A DNA stretch of 64,000 nucleotides from Zygnema cylindricum (taxonomy: Eukaryota > Streptophyta > Zygnematophyceae > Zygnematales > Zygnemataceae): positions 268,979 through 332,978 of the forward strand of contig JBBHKE010001013.1 of assembly GCA_037447655.1 (NCBI GenBank). The letters are read 5' to 3'. Of the stretch, positions 22,882 through 34,375 are shown piece by piece (positions within the stretch are counted from its first letter, which is position 1; each line of letters begins with the position of its first letter). The translations under genes and the position numbers were made by a program. The notes beneath the pieces were generated by a model that did not search any database, was not told where the DNA came from, and saw only the letters and a list, made by a program, of their open reading frames with translations.

Positions 22882-23570
22882 GATTGACCTGAAAAGAAGA
22901 GCTAAATCTCCATATAAAAGTACACGACCCTAACCAGCTATCCTCTTTAACTCAAAAGGGGACAGTGGCTCTTTTAGTACTGTGCTTATCCACCAGGAGC
23001 CTACTAAATGCTACACCCTCGACCACTCTCCAAAGAATAGAAAGGGAATGATAGTCGTCCGATCCGGCCCACTAGAACTCCGAAAAAAAACCAAAGACGA
23101 CCACAAGAGTACGCAAATAACTCCCAAACAAAAATATAGAAACAATAAAAATCGGCTCTTTCAAATTAAACAATATCACCTTGCCCAGATAATGGAAATA
23201 AAGATATAAGTGAATGATAAAGGTGAAGCGAGCCAACATACCCCGGAGAGCAACGATGACCAAACTCAGAAGAATGAAACTCTCCCAATGGCCCCAAAGA
23301 CAGGTATGAGTCTCCCTCACCCCCTCTATTCCGCCGTACAGATCCGGAAGGACTCCTCTAAGTTTCAAACAGCGAAAGACCAAACCGCCCAAAGAGATAA
23401 TAGTGCCAACCACCCACCCGAGCTACAGTCTCTAAAACAGACAATCCAAAACAAAGATGGCAAATAGAGTCAACGACAAAATGCAACAGTTTTCCAACAA
23501 AAAAGGTTGATTCTATTCTCTGGGGGTTTTCTCAAGAGACACTACTTAAACAGCAACCTGTCTACTTCGG
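22882..23570 (-). other. leader of the gag-like LTR element
   Basis: Between the candidate gag start (22881) and the primer-site region (23571-23577). No coding signal. It probably corresponds to a 5' untranslated leader. Confidence 0.35.
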
Positions 23571-23577
23571 CCCCAAT

Positions 23578-24197
23578 TGTCTTACACAACAAAAAGTCTG
23601 TCCTATTGCATCCACCAAAGTCAAAGCAATGCTCAAAGCCAATCAGCGGCCAACAATTGTTATCGTACGGACACAAGACAAACGAGGCTTTACTACACTC
23701 AAGGCAAAAAGTTAGGCGATTGGCTCTGACTAAATTGACAGCCAAAGGTCCTCTTTTGGTAAACTAGTAAGCAACAAGTTCTGAATTGACGTGAAACGTC
23801 TAACTTTGACCCGGTGTCATAAATGCTTTGCCCGTCTGTTCGACCTGAACTAGTATCCTACTGACAGCTAACACCAAGATCTACGGGACAATCTTAAAGG
23901 CTGCGTGCCGTTCCACAATGTACCCCTCCGCTAGAGCTACATAGAACGGATGCCATGTAATGGAGCCGCCACCTTTGCACCAGACTAACTCTACAATCAG
24001 ACCTCCGTTTAAGGTGAACTAAAGTGCGTGGTGCTCCACGGTAAAAATACAAATTTTTGATCAGGCTGGTTGTCCCTCCCTTCTCCGTACGCTGGAGTCC
24101 GTACAAGGTGGAACGAGGCCACGGAACTCTTCGGAGTGTAAATGTGCCAAAGATGCACACGAGCTTGACATGTACGAAAACGTACGGCGTCAGTAAC
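23578..24197 (-). mobile_element. LTR of the unclassified gag-only element
   Basis: On the minus strand it starts TGTTACTGACGCC and ends TTGTGTAAGACA, followed by ATTGGGGCCGAAGTAG, a plausible primer-binding region. About 620 bp. The partner LTR is absent because the element is cut at 20745. Confidence 0.5.
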
Positions 24198-24313
24198 AAA
24201 CCCCACTTTTTTTCTAATGGAACTCTACCCTAAATCGTAAGACAAAATTAAGAACTAGTATTGTTAATCCTATTTTAGGTTCAAGGGCCAATAGTGTTCA
24301 TAACACTAATAGC

Positions 24314-24559
24314 TAGTGTTGTGTACCGGTAACGATTTGCCGATAATCGATACAAACATTTTTTCGAGTACTTGATAATCGATATATTGGTACGATATAT
24401 CGTTATCGGTGTTGTCGCCGATAAATAACTGATATTTATCGGTATTTATGGGCAATAACACTGATAATGATAACTATCGACAATATATGTATGGACCGTA
24501 CAGATAAATGTACGGCCTGTACACTCAACTGTACGTCATATTCCCCGGACGTGAAACTC
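24314..24559 (+). mobile_element. hAT-like element, left part, cut by a copia LTR
   Basis: Starts TAGTGTTGTGTACCGG and follows the element at 38338-39194 through GGACCGTACAGATAAATGTA. It stops at 24559, where LTR E begins. Confidence 0.6.
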
Positions 24560-25736
24560 TGAGACCTCCATTGGCCCTCAAAGTATGCAGATCCAAAAGA
24601 AGCTAATCTAGAAAGTGCCGATTCCAAGTTGATATAAACCCAAGTGACTGACCCCTTGACAGTCAAAACCTCAATATAGATTCACCCCTGTGAAATAACA
24701 CTTTCAGTGTGCTGAGTTCCACCACAGAATGCAAATTTAGAATATGAGATTTGGACACATTCACCCACTTTGACTTTCCCTTAGAAATGCAGCCACCCTG
24801 GCAGTCAAAAACTCTGGACGAATACACCCTTGTGTAGCATGTACTCCTTTGAGTCCGCAACAAAAATAATCACTGAAAATGGTCAAGTAAATTGATAGTT
24901 ATGGCTGCTCAAAGTTAGCCATTTATACAAGGTGCTCTCTCACATAGAGGATCATATCTGCCAAATTTTTCTAAGTCCTATCTCCCTCTAAAACTCTATC
25001 TACTGAAGTACGGCACCAGTTAAAATACTGTGTCGTATAGAAAAGTACAGGTGCTGGTGTACTTTCTATACGGCCATGGCGTAAATGTTGACACATGTCA
25101 TATCCGGATTCGTTTTCGTAATCCCCGGAGTTTCCGCAATCCAATGTAGTTTTGCCACGTGTCATTCGATGTGGCGCTATCGTAAATCGCCAAAATCCTA
25201 TTCCGCGATCTTGGCATCCTTCGCGGCCGTCCGATCAAATCCGGATTTCAATCGTAGCCGCCATAAATACTTGCGCTGTATTCTTTCCGATGTCAAACAA
25301 AATGCGCGGTATTTATTTCGTAATCGTACCATACTTCGTACTTCACACAACTGTTTCTATGCATTATGTATCTTGTTCCCGTTAAACGAACAAGTCTACG
25401 TGTAACTAATTAAATTATTATTAAACCCTCTTTGTCTAAAACTAGCGCTAAACTAAACGGTTAAAGTTGCTGACTGCTGTGGATTTGACGTACTGCAGGT
25501 ACCAAGATCAAATCCTGGCTCTGTAAAGCTCCCTTTTTAGAAAATCCAATGAAACAACTGCATGTCTCTCTCAAGACAGCATAGGTAGCCATGGCTAACT
25601 CCTCCTCCAGTCTTCAGTGACTGCGAAAAGTGTGGGGACTTGAGTGAGGAGTTAGAGGCAGGTTGTAGCTGTCAACCACTCCTATTTGCTTTTTATTTTG
25701 AAATCTCTAGACCTAGAAAATAGTTGAATTCCAACA
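24560..25736 (-). mobile_element. copia 3' LTR (element E)
   Basis: Minus-strand start TGTTGGAATTCAACT following AAAATAAGGGGAG, and end GGAGGTCTCA. 1177 bp. An antisense B-box-like AAGATCAAATCCTGG lies near 25505. Confidence 0.75.
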
Positions 25737-27593
25737 CTCCCCTTATTTTCTAGTCTAATTTTCTCTCAACTCTTAACAAATACATATATACATATTTTTC
25801 CTTCATGAAGCTTCAAACGAATACCTTTATATTTTAGAAAGTCTATTAGATGACCAAAAATAATTTCATCTTGTCGATCATACATTTTATTTTTCATGCC
25901 TTTTTTCATAAATTCAAGCAATGATTTTATCCACCTCCTTTCTTTTTCATCCACATTAAATCCACTTTCCCTCTTGCAACTCAAACAACCAGCCCGATCC
26001 CCAACCTGCAACACATACCCGGATGATGACCCTTTTACAGACACATCTTCACAAGCGACATCACACCAAGTAGTGATGTCAAATCCATCCACCCCCAAAT
26101 TTTCCAAAAAACACTGGTCCCCACTAAGTTCCTCATAAGATCTACATCTTCCGTACTCATATTTTTTTCCATGATAATTACCCTATTTTCTGAACTTCCC
26201 TCACTCTCTCCCATGGAATTCTTTCCTCTATCAATTTTTGTTTTAATTCCCAATAAATATTTATTCTCCCCTAAACCTTTAATCAAATATTTCTCTTCTC
26301 CCTTATCGTTTAAAACCTATTTGAGTTTCACTTCTCCCCTTTCCTCGGAATCCGTTGAAGTCTCCCTTTCCGACCAGTTTTGTGTTTCCCTATTGTCTAT
26401 AAAATTATCCTCATTAATTTTATCTTTCACGTTCTCACTTATGGATCCTAGATCTGACTTTCTCATTTCTAAGTCATACACTCTACACTCCTCGACATCC
26501 TGAAGTACCTCCTCTCTCTTTACTTCCCTTATACCTCCAAAAGCACACTGTTGCTTTCGTGGAATATCTGTGTGCTTTTCTCTCTTCCCCATACTACTAA
26601 TCCGGAGAAGCTCTAAAATAACTTCATCCTCTTTCTCCTCTTCCCCTTCTTCCTCCTCATCCACATTCCAACTTCTAAGTTTTTCCAAACAAGGGCATTC
26701 CTCCATATAATGACCCGGTCCCTAACTAAAGAAGCAAACCCCTTTTTCAAAGCTCCCTTTTCTTTTCCCCTCCCTTTCTTTCCACCAAAGTTCCGATAAG
26801 GTTTACCTTTGTCTTTCTTCCTCTCATCACGCTTCCGCTCGTCACCACTGTTCTTCTCATCATGCTTCCGCCAATCACCACCGTTCCTCTCATCACGCTT
26901 CCGCCACTCATAACCAGCTGTAAATGCATTCACCCTATCACTTCCCCTACGAAGGTCCAAAGTGCTTTCCCCCACAAGAATAATCCCCATGGTAATGCTC
27001 CAAGTCCATGAGGAGCCATCCATTGCCTGCATACGCCAAATGATGTTTTCGTACTTATCTGGGAGTTTCATGAGCAGTGTATTAATCTTCTTCTCCTCAG
27101 ATTCTATATATCCCGCACAAGCAAGCTCAATATATAGCGCAACAATATCATTGCAAAACTCTATCATGTTACCGCCTTTATAAACATAGGCATCTATTTC
27201 CTGTTTTACTAACTGTTGCCTTTGAATAGTCTCACTCTTATAAATCTGACTTAGTGCTTCCCATATTTCTGAAGACTTCGTTAGATTTAAAAGAGTGATA
27301 GCTATGGACTTAGACACATATCTAAGTATGAGATGTTTTGCTATCGTAAAACCCTCAACCCTCTCAGCTAAAGCCGCCACTAGTTCTCGCGACCAACCTA
27401 GTACAGGCATTTTGGAGAGCATCTCCCTCCGCACCTCCAATTTACCTTCACTTTTCAAGTTGCTTGAACTATCCTGTACAACCGTATCCATGGGGTCGTC
27501 ATCCTCACCACCACTAAAGAGGAGGAGATTCGTACGGGTGGGGTAGGAGGATACACATCGCCAGGATAGATTGTTAGTCGCGGCGGAGGTCAT
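25737..27593 (-). pseudogene. internally deleted copia polyprotein (element E): gag joined to pol C-terminus
   Basis: The minus-strand gag ORF starts at 27593 and has a UBN2-like body (LILRYVSKSIAITLL, MIEFCNDIVALYIE, LLMKLPDKYENIIWRMQ) and a basic tail (RKRDERKKDKGKPYRNFGGK). It is followed closely by a zinc-knuckle-like CPCLEKLRSW, an acidic linker, then the late RT block GLGENKYLLGIKTKIDRGK (26286) and an RNase H remnant SGYVLQVGDRAGC (26030). Protease, integrase and most of RT are gone. Reading frames remain long (326, 129, 83 and 113 residues), so the deletion product is less decayed than neighbouring copies. Probably non-autonomous. Confidence 0.7.
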
Positions 27594-27599
27594 GGTAGA

Positions 27600-28811
27600 G
27601 GCTTACAGAAGACGGGGAATGGTGGAAGAACTAGAGTAGGGAGAGAATGCTAGTAGTGTGAAAGAACCAGCTGAAACCAGTGGAGGGGAGGTGTCAGAAA
27701 ATTCTTAAGACCCCGAGTATAACCCACTTAAAGAGGGGGACAAAGAAGATGGGGAGGATCATGAGCTCTTGGAAGCTGAGGAGCCGGAGCGGGAACAGAC
27801 ACCCCCACTGATGGAAGAGCGTGCCTCTGATCTGGAGTTGATGAGGGATCCAAATAAGTAGAGTACCGGCGACGAGCAATTTTCAGAGAGCTCCCAAAAG
27901 AAGGTCGAGGCAAAATACCCTAGCGGGGATGAGGTGTTTGCCTTTCGACGAGAGGACAGGAAAACGGAAGGGGAAAGCCAAAAAGAAGAAAAAATACCTG
28001 ACTATCTTTTCCCACCACCTATCGACCCACAACATCCTGATCTCGCTTTCAGTTTTGCCAAACGTTATTACTAAGATCCTTCGAAATAGCCCGCAGCGTG
28101 GCGCATAAAAAAGTTTGGAGATCCAATCAACATCCTTGCCAATGTGCCGTCACACCCGACATGGAATTTCATGTGGATGAAGGACATGGGGAGCAATCAT
28201 AAGGGTTATGTGCAGTTAAACCCCCATGCACTAGCGTTTGTAGAGGTGGTCAAAAAGGACCATTACTGGTACAGGGTGGACATCCACGGATTACTCCACC
28301 ACTATCACCTATGGGATGTTCGCCTGTACGACATCATTTCGCAGGCAGAAGTCACACCCGAAGTGTGAGCACTTAAGTTAGCCCGGAAAAATGCTATGCA
28401 GCGAGCCCGAGCTGCGAGGAAGCACGTTTCTTTTAAACTTAGGAAAGTACCTCGGTGAGAAACGGCGGATGAAGCGGTAGCAAAGGCCCCACAAATCGCC
28501 GTACCAGAAGCTCCCTAAAGTCCGACAGCAGAGGCACCTGAGACCGCTCCTCCACAACCAGAAGAACTAGCGGCTTCATCGAGAGCAAAATGGGACCAGC
28601 TACGGGAGCGAATCATCAAGAGACGCTTTGCAGCGGCGGATTGCCACATAGCACTCTTGGAGACTCGATGTGAGCAGCTCCAAAATTAGTTGAATACCCT
28701 GCGGGAAGAGTTTGAGAGGAACCGAGAAGAAACTTACGTATTGCTTCGTCAGCTGCAGTCTCCTTGAGTAAGCAACATTCAGCGGGACGCAGAATCCTTA
28801 GTGGGAGGCAT
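27600..28811 (+). pseudogene. gag-like ORF, second unclassified LTR element
   Basis: A plus-strand frame interrupted by a handful of stops. It has an acidic N-part, WNFMWMKDMGSNHKGYVQLN (28165), YWYRVDIHGLLHHYHLWDVR (28270), a basic stretch, a proline/alanine linker and a coiled-coil-like C-part (QLRERIIKRRFAAADCHIAL near 28600). It runs into GTGGGAGGCAT and an LTR start at 28812. No pol. Possibly the same kind of gag-only element as 20746-24197, but not the same family on sequence. Confidence 0.45.
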
Positions 28812-29270
28812 TGTTAGAAGGATACAGAATGATGTACAGTACAGGCTGCTGCATTTGCAGTTCAGAGCAACGCAACTGCTTTGCGAAACTAGCGTAGCAT
28901 AGCAGCGTAGCAGTATAGCAACGCCGTAGAATGTAGATTAGACTACAACGTTGTAGAATATAGTTTGGTTAGATCGTGATTGACCGAGAAGGTCCACGTG
29001 TACATAATTAGAAACAAGTTTACTGGTAGATGATTAGTTTAAGTAGTCCAATAGTCTTAACCAACAGCAGACTCTTGAATAGATGTTTACAGTGAGCTTT
29101 CAATCTTGTTATCTCTTCCCGATTAATAAAGTTCAATCCTTTTTGTGAACGCTGTGTACTTTACTGCCGCTACGAGGGGATCCTTGGGGATTATTATGCA
29201 GTGCAATTAGATTGTGGTGTTATCATCTTGTCCCTTTTACAAGTGGCGTCTTGCTGTACATAAGAGTACA
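28812..29270 (+). mobile_element. 3' LTR of the gag-only element
   Basis: Starts TGTTAGAAGGATACAG right after a purine-rich tract and contains AATAAAG near 29125. The right boundary is approximate because copia G sequence begins at about 29289. Confidence 0.45.
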
Positions 29271-29288
29271 ACGCATTAATGACGAACA

Positions 29289-30705
29289 AAAAAGTTGGCA
29301 GATGGTACTATCGACCGTTACAAAGCTCGCCTCATCGCCAAAGGATACTTACAGACAAAGGGCGTTGACTATAACGAAACTTTTGCCCCTGTCGTGAAGT
29401 TTGACTCCATCCGTACGATTTTGTCCCTTGCAGTTCTTCATGATTGGGAACTACAACAACTCGACGTAAAAAATGATTTTCTTCATGGTAGTCTTGCAGA
29501 AGATATTTTTATGGAACAACCCCTTGGTTACACTGTACCTAAGATCGGAACCCTTGTTTGTCATTTACGTATCTCCATTTATGGTCTTAAGGAAGCACCT
29601 AGAGTTTGGCATCAGACCTTTGTCGGAGCATTAATTAAAGAAGGATTTAGGGCAATTAGTGCAAATCTTGGAATTTATATTAGAGGTACAAGTGACCAAT
29701 TAATCATCATTATTATTTACGTAGATCATTTAATTCTCACAGGTCCCAGTAAGTCCTCTATTCATCAAGTCAAATGCATTCTCTCGTCCTGTTGGCTTAT
29801 GATGGATTTAGGCGATCTTGACTATTGCTTAGGCATCACTATTTTACGTCAATGGTATGGACGCATTTTGCAAATGAGTCAAGAGCATTACATTCTTGAT
29901 ATTCTTGAGCATTTTGACATGTCCGATTGCAATTCAGTGCCTACTCCACTTGATACAAATACCACTCTCACCAAAGTGTCCTCTGATGGGAATGCCCAAG
30001 GAGATATAAGCTCATTCTATCGGTCGATTGTGGGAAAATTGATGTATGTTATGCTTGGTACATGGCCGGATATATGTATCGTCTTTTGCCTTTTGTTTCA
30101 ACTTTTGGATTATGCCAGTCAAACTCATCTCCAAGCCTCCAAGCGTGTCCTTCGATACCTCCAAAGAACAAAACATCTTCACCTCACTTTTCCCATTCTT
30201 CTCCTCCCTCGCATTCTTCCTCTTCCTTTTGTCCAAATACTTCAATCATTGGATTTTGCGATGCGGATTGGGGAAATCAACTCGACGACCGTTGTTCCAT
30301 TTTCGGTGTATGCTTTTCTTTAGGTAGTGGCCTCCTCTCTTGGTCACTCCGCAAACAAACCAGTGCTGCTCTTTCCTCTACGGAAGCGGAATATAGGGCC
30401 AACACTACCACCACAAAATCGACTCTTTGGTTCCGACGCCTTCTTTCTGATCTCTCTTTTCCTCCATCTTCATTTATTGTGACTCTTAAGGGGCATTGGC
30501 TCTTGTGAAAAGTCATATTCATCATACACACACAAAACATATTGACATTCAATTTCATTTTACACGTGATAAAATTCTTGATGGCACTATCTCTTTCTCT
30601 CATTGTGCCTCCAGCTCTCAACTTGTCGATTTTCTCACTAAACCTCTTCCTCGTCCCTTATTTAATCACCACATTTACCATGTCGGTCTTTGTGACTAAA
30701 CATGT
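29289..30705 (+). pseudogene. copia reverse transcriptase/RNase H (element G), 5'-truncated
   Basis: A long frame from 29295: ADGTIDRYKARLIAKGYLQT, FAPVVKFDSIRTILSLAV, QLDVKNDFLHGSL, ISIYGLKEAPRVWHQTF, then YVDH where the catalytic box should be YVDD, LDYCLGITILR, IVGKLMYVMLGTWPDIC. A frameshift near 30200 is followed by FCDADWGNQLDDRCS, ALSSTEAEYRA, a stop at 30506, HIDIQFHFTRDKI and LVDFLTKPL. The loss of the second catalytic Asp and the frameshifts make it dead. A different lineage from elements A-F. Confidence 0.85.
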
Positions 30706-30721
30706 GTTAATCGAGGGGGGG

Positions 30722-31276
30722 TGTTCAAATACACTTAAAGCATTCTACACTACTAGTTGTTCTCTACACTACTTTTAGAGTCCTAATTGCTACGCTATAA
30801 GTCTAGTACTTTGGTTTAGCGTTATGTTCTTTATTTAGTGTAATGTACATACCTTTATTAGAATTACTGATTCTTGCGTAGGAATCCTTTTAGACTTAGA
30901 TTCCTTTTACCGTAACTAGTTGTACCTTTCTAAGTTACGCTCTAGATAAGATGTACCTTTTAGAGCCTTTTCGGCTTCCTCTTACTTCGTCTTACTATAA
31001 GACTCTCTTGTGTTGTTATGAAAATCACCTAATTGAAAAGACACTCAAACGACAAACCTCTCACTTGTTCCCTTGTTTGTTGTTGCTCCTTTTCTTGTCT
31101 TCTTTACTTTTGTTTTTTCTACTCTTTCGGCCTATCTTTTACATTTTGTCATATTAGTACTTTTGGCCTTCCATAGCCTCACATTCAATAAGCTCTGCAA
31201 AGCTTATGCCGTCGCTGCTTCTCTCTCTCTCTCTCACACTACCGGTTGTATCTCGCACTTAGTAGAATGAAACACA
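30722..31276 (+). mobile_element. copia 3' LTR (element G)
   Basis: The polypurine tract TCGAGGGGGGG is followed by TGTTCAAATACACTT. The end is placed at GAATGAAACACA. The 5' LTR is absent. Confidence 0.65.
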
Positions 31277-31336
31277 ACAATAGTGTTATGAAACGAAAGA
31301 TGAAAAAAAAAATCATCTACCTTTGGGCGTATTTAG

Positions 31337-31612
31337 CATAGTTCAAAAGTAGGTGAAAGTAGGCCCATACAATATGCCTATTGTATGCAAAACATACAAT
31401 ATGACCTTAAAACCCATATTGTATTCGGACCTGTTTGGACCAATTAAAACATTCGGACCAAAATTTTGTATTTACACCTTCAGATTCGGACGATCGTACG
31501 GTCAATGGTCAAAGGAGCGATCTAAGAAGATCACATGAAAAGCCCATAACACAACTTATGATAAAGGGGCCGACCAAAGGCCTACCATAAAAACGCCTAC
31601 TTTTGAACTATG
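31337..31612. mobile_element. hAT-like MITE with 8-bp target duplication GTATTTAG
   Basis: Inverted ends CATAGTTCAAAAGTAGG and CCTACTTTTGAACTATG are flanked on both sides by GTATTTAG (31329-31336 and 31613-31620). 276 bp, non-coding. The 8-bp duplication points to the hAT superfamily. Confidence 0.85.
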
Positions 31613-31628
31613 GTATTTAGATGTCAGG

Positions 31629-31805
31629 CAGAGGTCGCAAGTACCCGAATCTGGCCGTACCCTATTTCTTTGTTTTTTTTTGTTTTTGAATCAGCCGGCC
31701 AATTTGGCCGGCCGCCAAAATTTGGCACCCGTATCCGTTCCGGATCCTACGCGGCCGGGTAAGTACGGATAATGTATGAATTATGGTACCCGATTAAGAC
31801 CTCTA
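31629..31805. mobile_element. hAT-like MITE (CAGAGGTCGCAAG) with 8-bp target duplication
   Basis: Starts CAGAGGTCGCAAGTACCCG and ends CCCGATTAAGACCTCTA, flanked by ATGTCAGG and ATGTCAGC (7 of 8 match). A 177-bp relative of 46617-47065. Its left duplication directly abuts the right duplication of the element at 31337-31612. Confidence 0.75.
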
Positions 31806-32102
31806 ATGTCAGCTCGGGTGAGAAAAGAAGAAAAATCAAAACAGGGAAGCCATGTGGGGAAGTTCTACAATTGGTGACGTCGATGTGACAAGCGAGCATG
31901 ACGTCACAATGTCACAAAACACGGACATCTCCAATGCCGCAAAAAACTAGACACCTACGACCGTCGCTATTTTTTGTAGACGTCAATTGTCGGAAATTTC
32001 TAGTCGTCTAGAACTGTCACATGATTTACCCACGTCTACAACCGTCACATTTCAAAGTAACGATTTCATTGTCACACATTGGAACCCTTGCAAAGTATAG
32101 TA
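31806..32102. other. unassigned spacer
   Basis: Contains repeated GTCACA/GACGTC words, similar in style to 32880-33060. No gene seen. Confidence 0.4.
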
Positions 32103-32301
32103 CACCGTGAATAGTTATTAGCCTTATGTACGCTATACCAGCACCCCAAAATTTTGACATTGATACCTTTAATACAATAAATTACGCTATTTAAGGACGT
32201 GGACTATAATCTGCCACGTCTCCTGGCACTAAATTAGAATGAATGACGCTAATTTTTTCTTTACACTAATAATTTCTATACGCTAATAACGATTCAAGGT
32301 G
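32103..32301 (-). mobile_element. TA-flanked MITE, 199-bp class
   Basis: CACCGTGAATAGTTATTAG at the left and AATAACGATTCAAGGTG at the right, with TA flanks. Nearly the same as 7229-7434. Confidence 0.8.
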
Positions 32302-32364
32302 TACTGTACTGTGGTACGAAAAATCTCCAATAGAATACAAAGTACCACTTCAAAGTACAGGTTA

Positions 32365-33145
32365 GGGTGTGTCCCCATGTGCATAAGTAAGGGTTTTTTC
32401 CTGTCGTTTTGCCGTAAAACTTAGCGCCGTACTGCCTAAGTTGCAACCGTACGAAGGAATCGCAAATTTGTAGAGTACAATTTGCGTCATCCCTGAACTT
32501 AGGATGTACGAAAAGTTGTCGTCTTGTGCTTTTCGACCCACTTCGACGACAAAAAACGTCATCTTCAACCTTATCTTTAAAACACATGCGCGATGTGATT
32601 TAAAATTAGGTTTTTTCGATTGACAAATAGGAACATATTTTCGCGCGTGCCGTAAATTTTCGACAAAAATCATACGATTTCCAAGGACAAAGAAAAGTAC
32701 ATAGTTCGCTATGTTTTGTCCGTTTACGTTCTAATACGACAAAGACAAGTACACAATTTGTTTGGATTTGTCCGTTTTCGTCTAGTACGGATTATTTTTT
32801 TTGCAGGGGTCTTCAAATTCCGATGATATTTCACGTCGACCGGACAAGAGACGCGAAGGCAAAGCGCCTCATCTTCGACCGTGAAATTGCACAGGCTGGA
32901 AGGCGGTACGTCTACAATGTCACGGTAAGACATGCGACGTCACACGCAGGTACAAAAAATATCGTGCGACCAGAGATTGTCGACGTTGACAACCGTCACA
33001 GGTATTGTCGACGTATACAATCGTCACAAGCGTAAGTTACGATTTCGTCATTACAGACATAAGGACACTTGAAAACCGGGTCCGGCGGATCCGCGCTAAA
33101 ATACAAAGTAATTTCGCTAAGTTACAAGTACATGGGGACACACCC
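32365..33145. mobile_element. PIF/Harbinger-like element with TTA target duplication
   Basis: Perfect 16-base inverted ends GGGTGTGTCCCCATGT and ACATGGGGACACACCC, bordered by TTA on both sides (32362-32364 and 33146-33148). 781 bp without a transposase. Internal ORFs (32587-32294, 32673-32362, 32823-33035) have no recognisable domain. The three-base TTA duplication is typical of PIF/Harbinger and Tourist elements. Confidence 0.75.
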
Positions 33146-34337
33146 TTAGATGGGCACACCTCCGTAATATCGCAGTTTAAGTAACGTCACATTTGGACGG
33201 CTGCGTCGATTGTTTTTTATCATGACGCCTACTTTTAACTACAGTCGCGTGGCAGAAATCCTATTGGTTGCTGCATATTCTGACGTTGTTCCACGCTGGC
33301 ATTTTGCGGTAGTCAAGGATTCGCGACACGTGACCGACCGCTCAAATTCCAAACTTCCGTACTGGAAATTCCGGAGAATCTGTCACGAAAACCAAAAATC
33401 AGCTAAGAGCAAATTTTCCAAAAAAACGAGAGGCCCTCCTTCAGCGCAAAAGTTAGCTTGCTCCAAGACAAAATAGTTAACCTTACAAATCTGTTAGGAA
33501 ACTAACCAATAGCTGCACATGGAGGCAGTCCACAAAAAAGGTCGGTTGTGGTCTCTAAAACATTTGAAGCTGTCTTATCACACGATCCGGGCAATTAAAA
33601 TATATCTGAAATTTCAAAAATAGAGGAGAAAAAAACAGGAAAAGTGTCACACTTAGCCTTGTAAAATGTGACATTGACAGGGAAAATTTTAGGTGACCAT
33701 ATTACGGATTATTTAGCTTTCCTTTTTTTTTCTTATTCACTTTTCCAAAAATTTCAGTATTGACCGAATGTACCCTTAGTCATGATACGTGGCAGCTTAT
33801 TATTTGTCAAAAATTACTCCAATGGAGAAGCAATTTTTATTCCTCGCTAATATTACTAAATTCGGCGAGGTTAACGAAGTCCTTTCCGTACCATTTGTCC
33901 GTACTATACAGCCGACAAAAATATCAAAGTGCAAGAATCTAATCCGACCAATAATCTTTCCAGCCGCACGCCCCGATTCAAATCCGTACAGACCTTGTAA
34001 TCCGTACAAGCCGTGTATAGCGAATTCAAGTCATGAAAAATATGCAACAGCTGCGAAAAGAAAAGAAAAGATAAGAAAATGTCATCATCACTGTCGACAT
34101 TTTTGTCCTATTAGCTGACTCAATCATGAGAATGGGAACGAACGGAAATTCCCGCCCAGACATTTCGCTAAAAAGAAACATCCGTCTCGCTTCGCCAAGT
34201 CAGCAAACCCAAAGACCTGCCGTACCGTACTTCCGTACTTTTGTACTTTTATTCCTTTTGAAAAGGTGCCTACGTCAGCGAATCTTCAAGGCGAAACGAC
34301 TATTGCGCGAGAAAAACGTGCACACGTCATCTTTATC
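33146..34337. other. intergenic region upstream of the F-box gene
   Basis: No recognised element or exon. ORFs up to 109 residues have no recognisable domain. Confidence 0.4.
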
Positions 34338-34343
34338 TATAAA
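34338..34343 (+). promoter_or_regulatory. candidate TATA box of the F-box gene
   Basis: TATAAA about 395 bases before the ATG at 34734. A start site near 34370 would put the CT-rich tract in the 5' leader. Confidence 0.35.
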
Positions 34344-34375
34344 CATACCGGGATTTTCTAAAATTCCATCGATAT

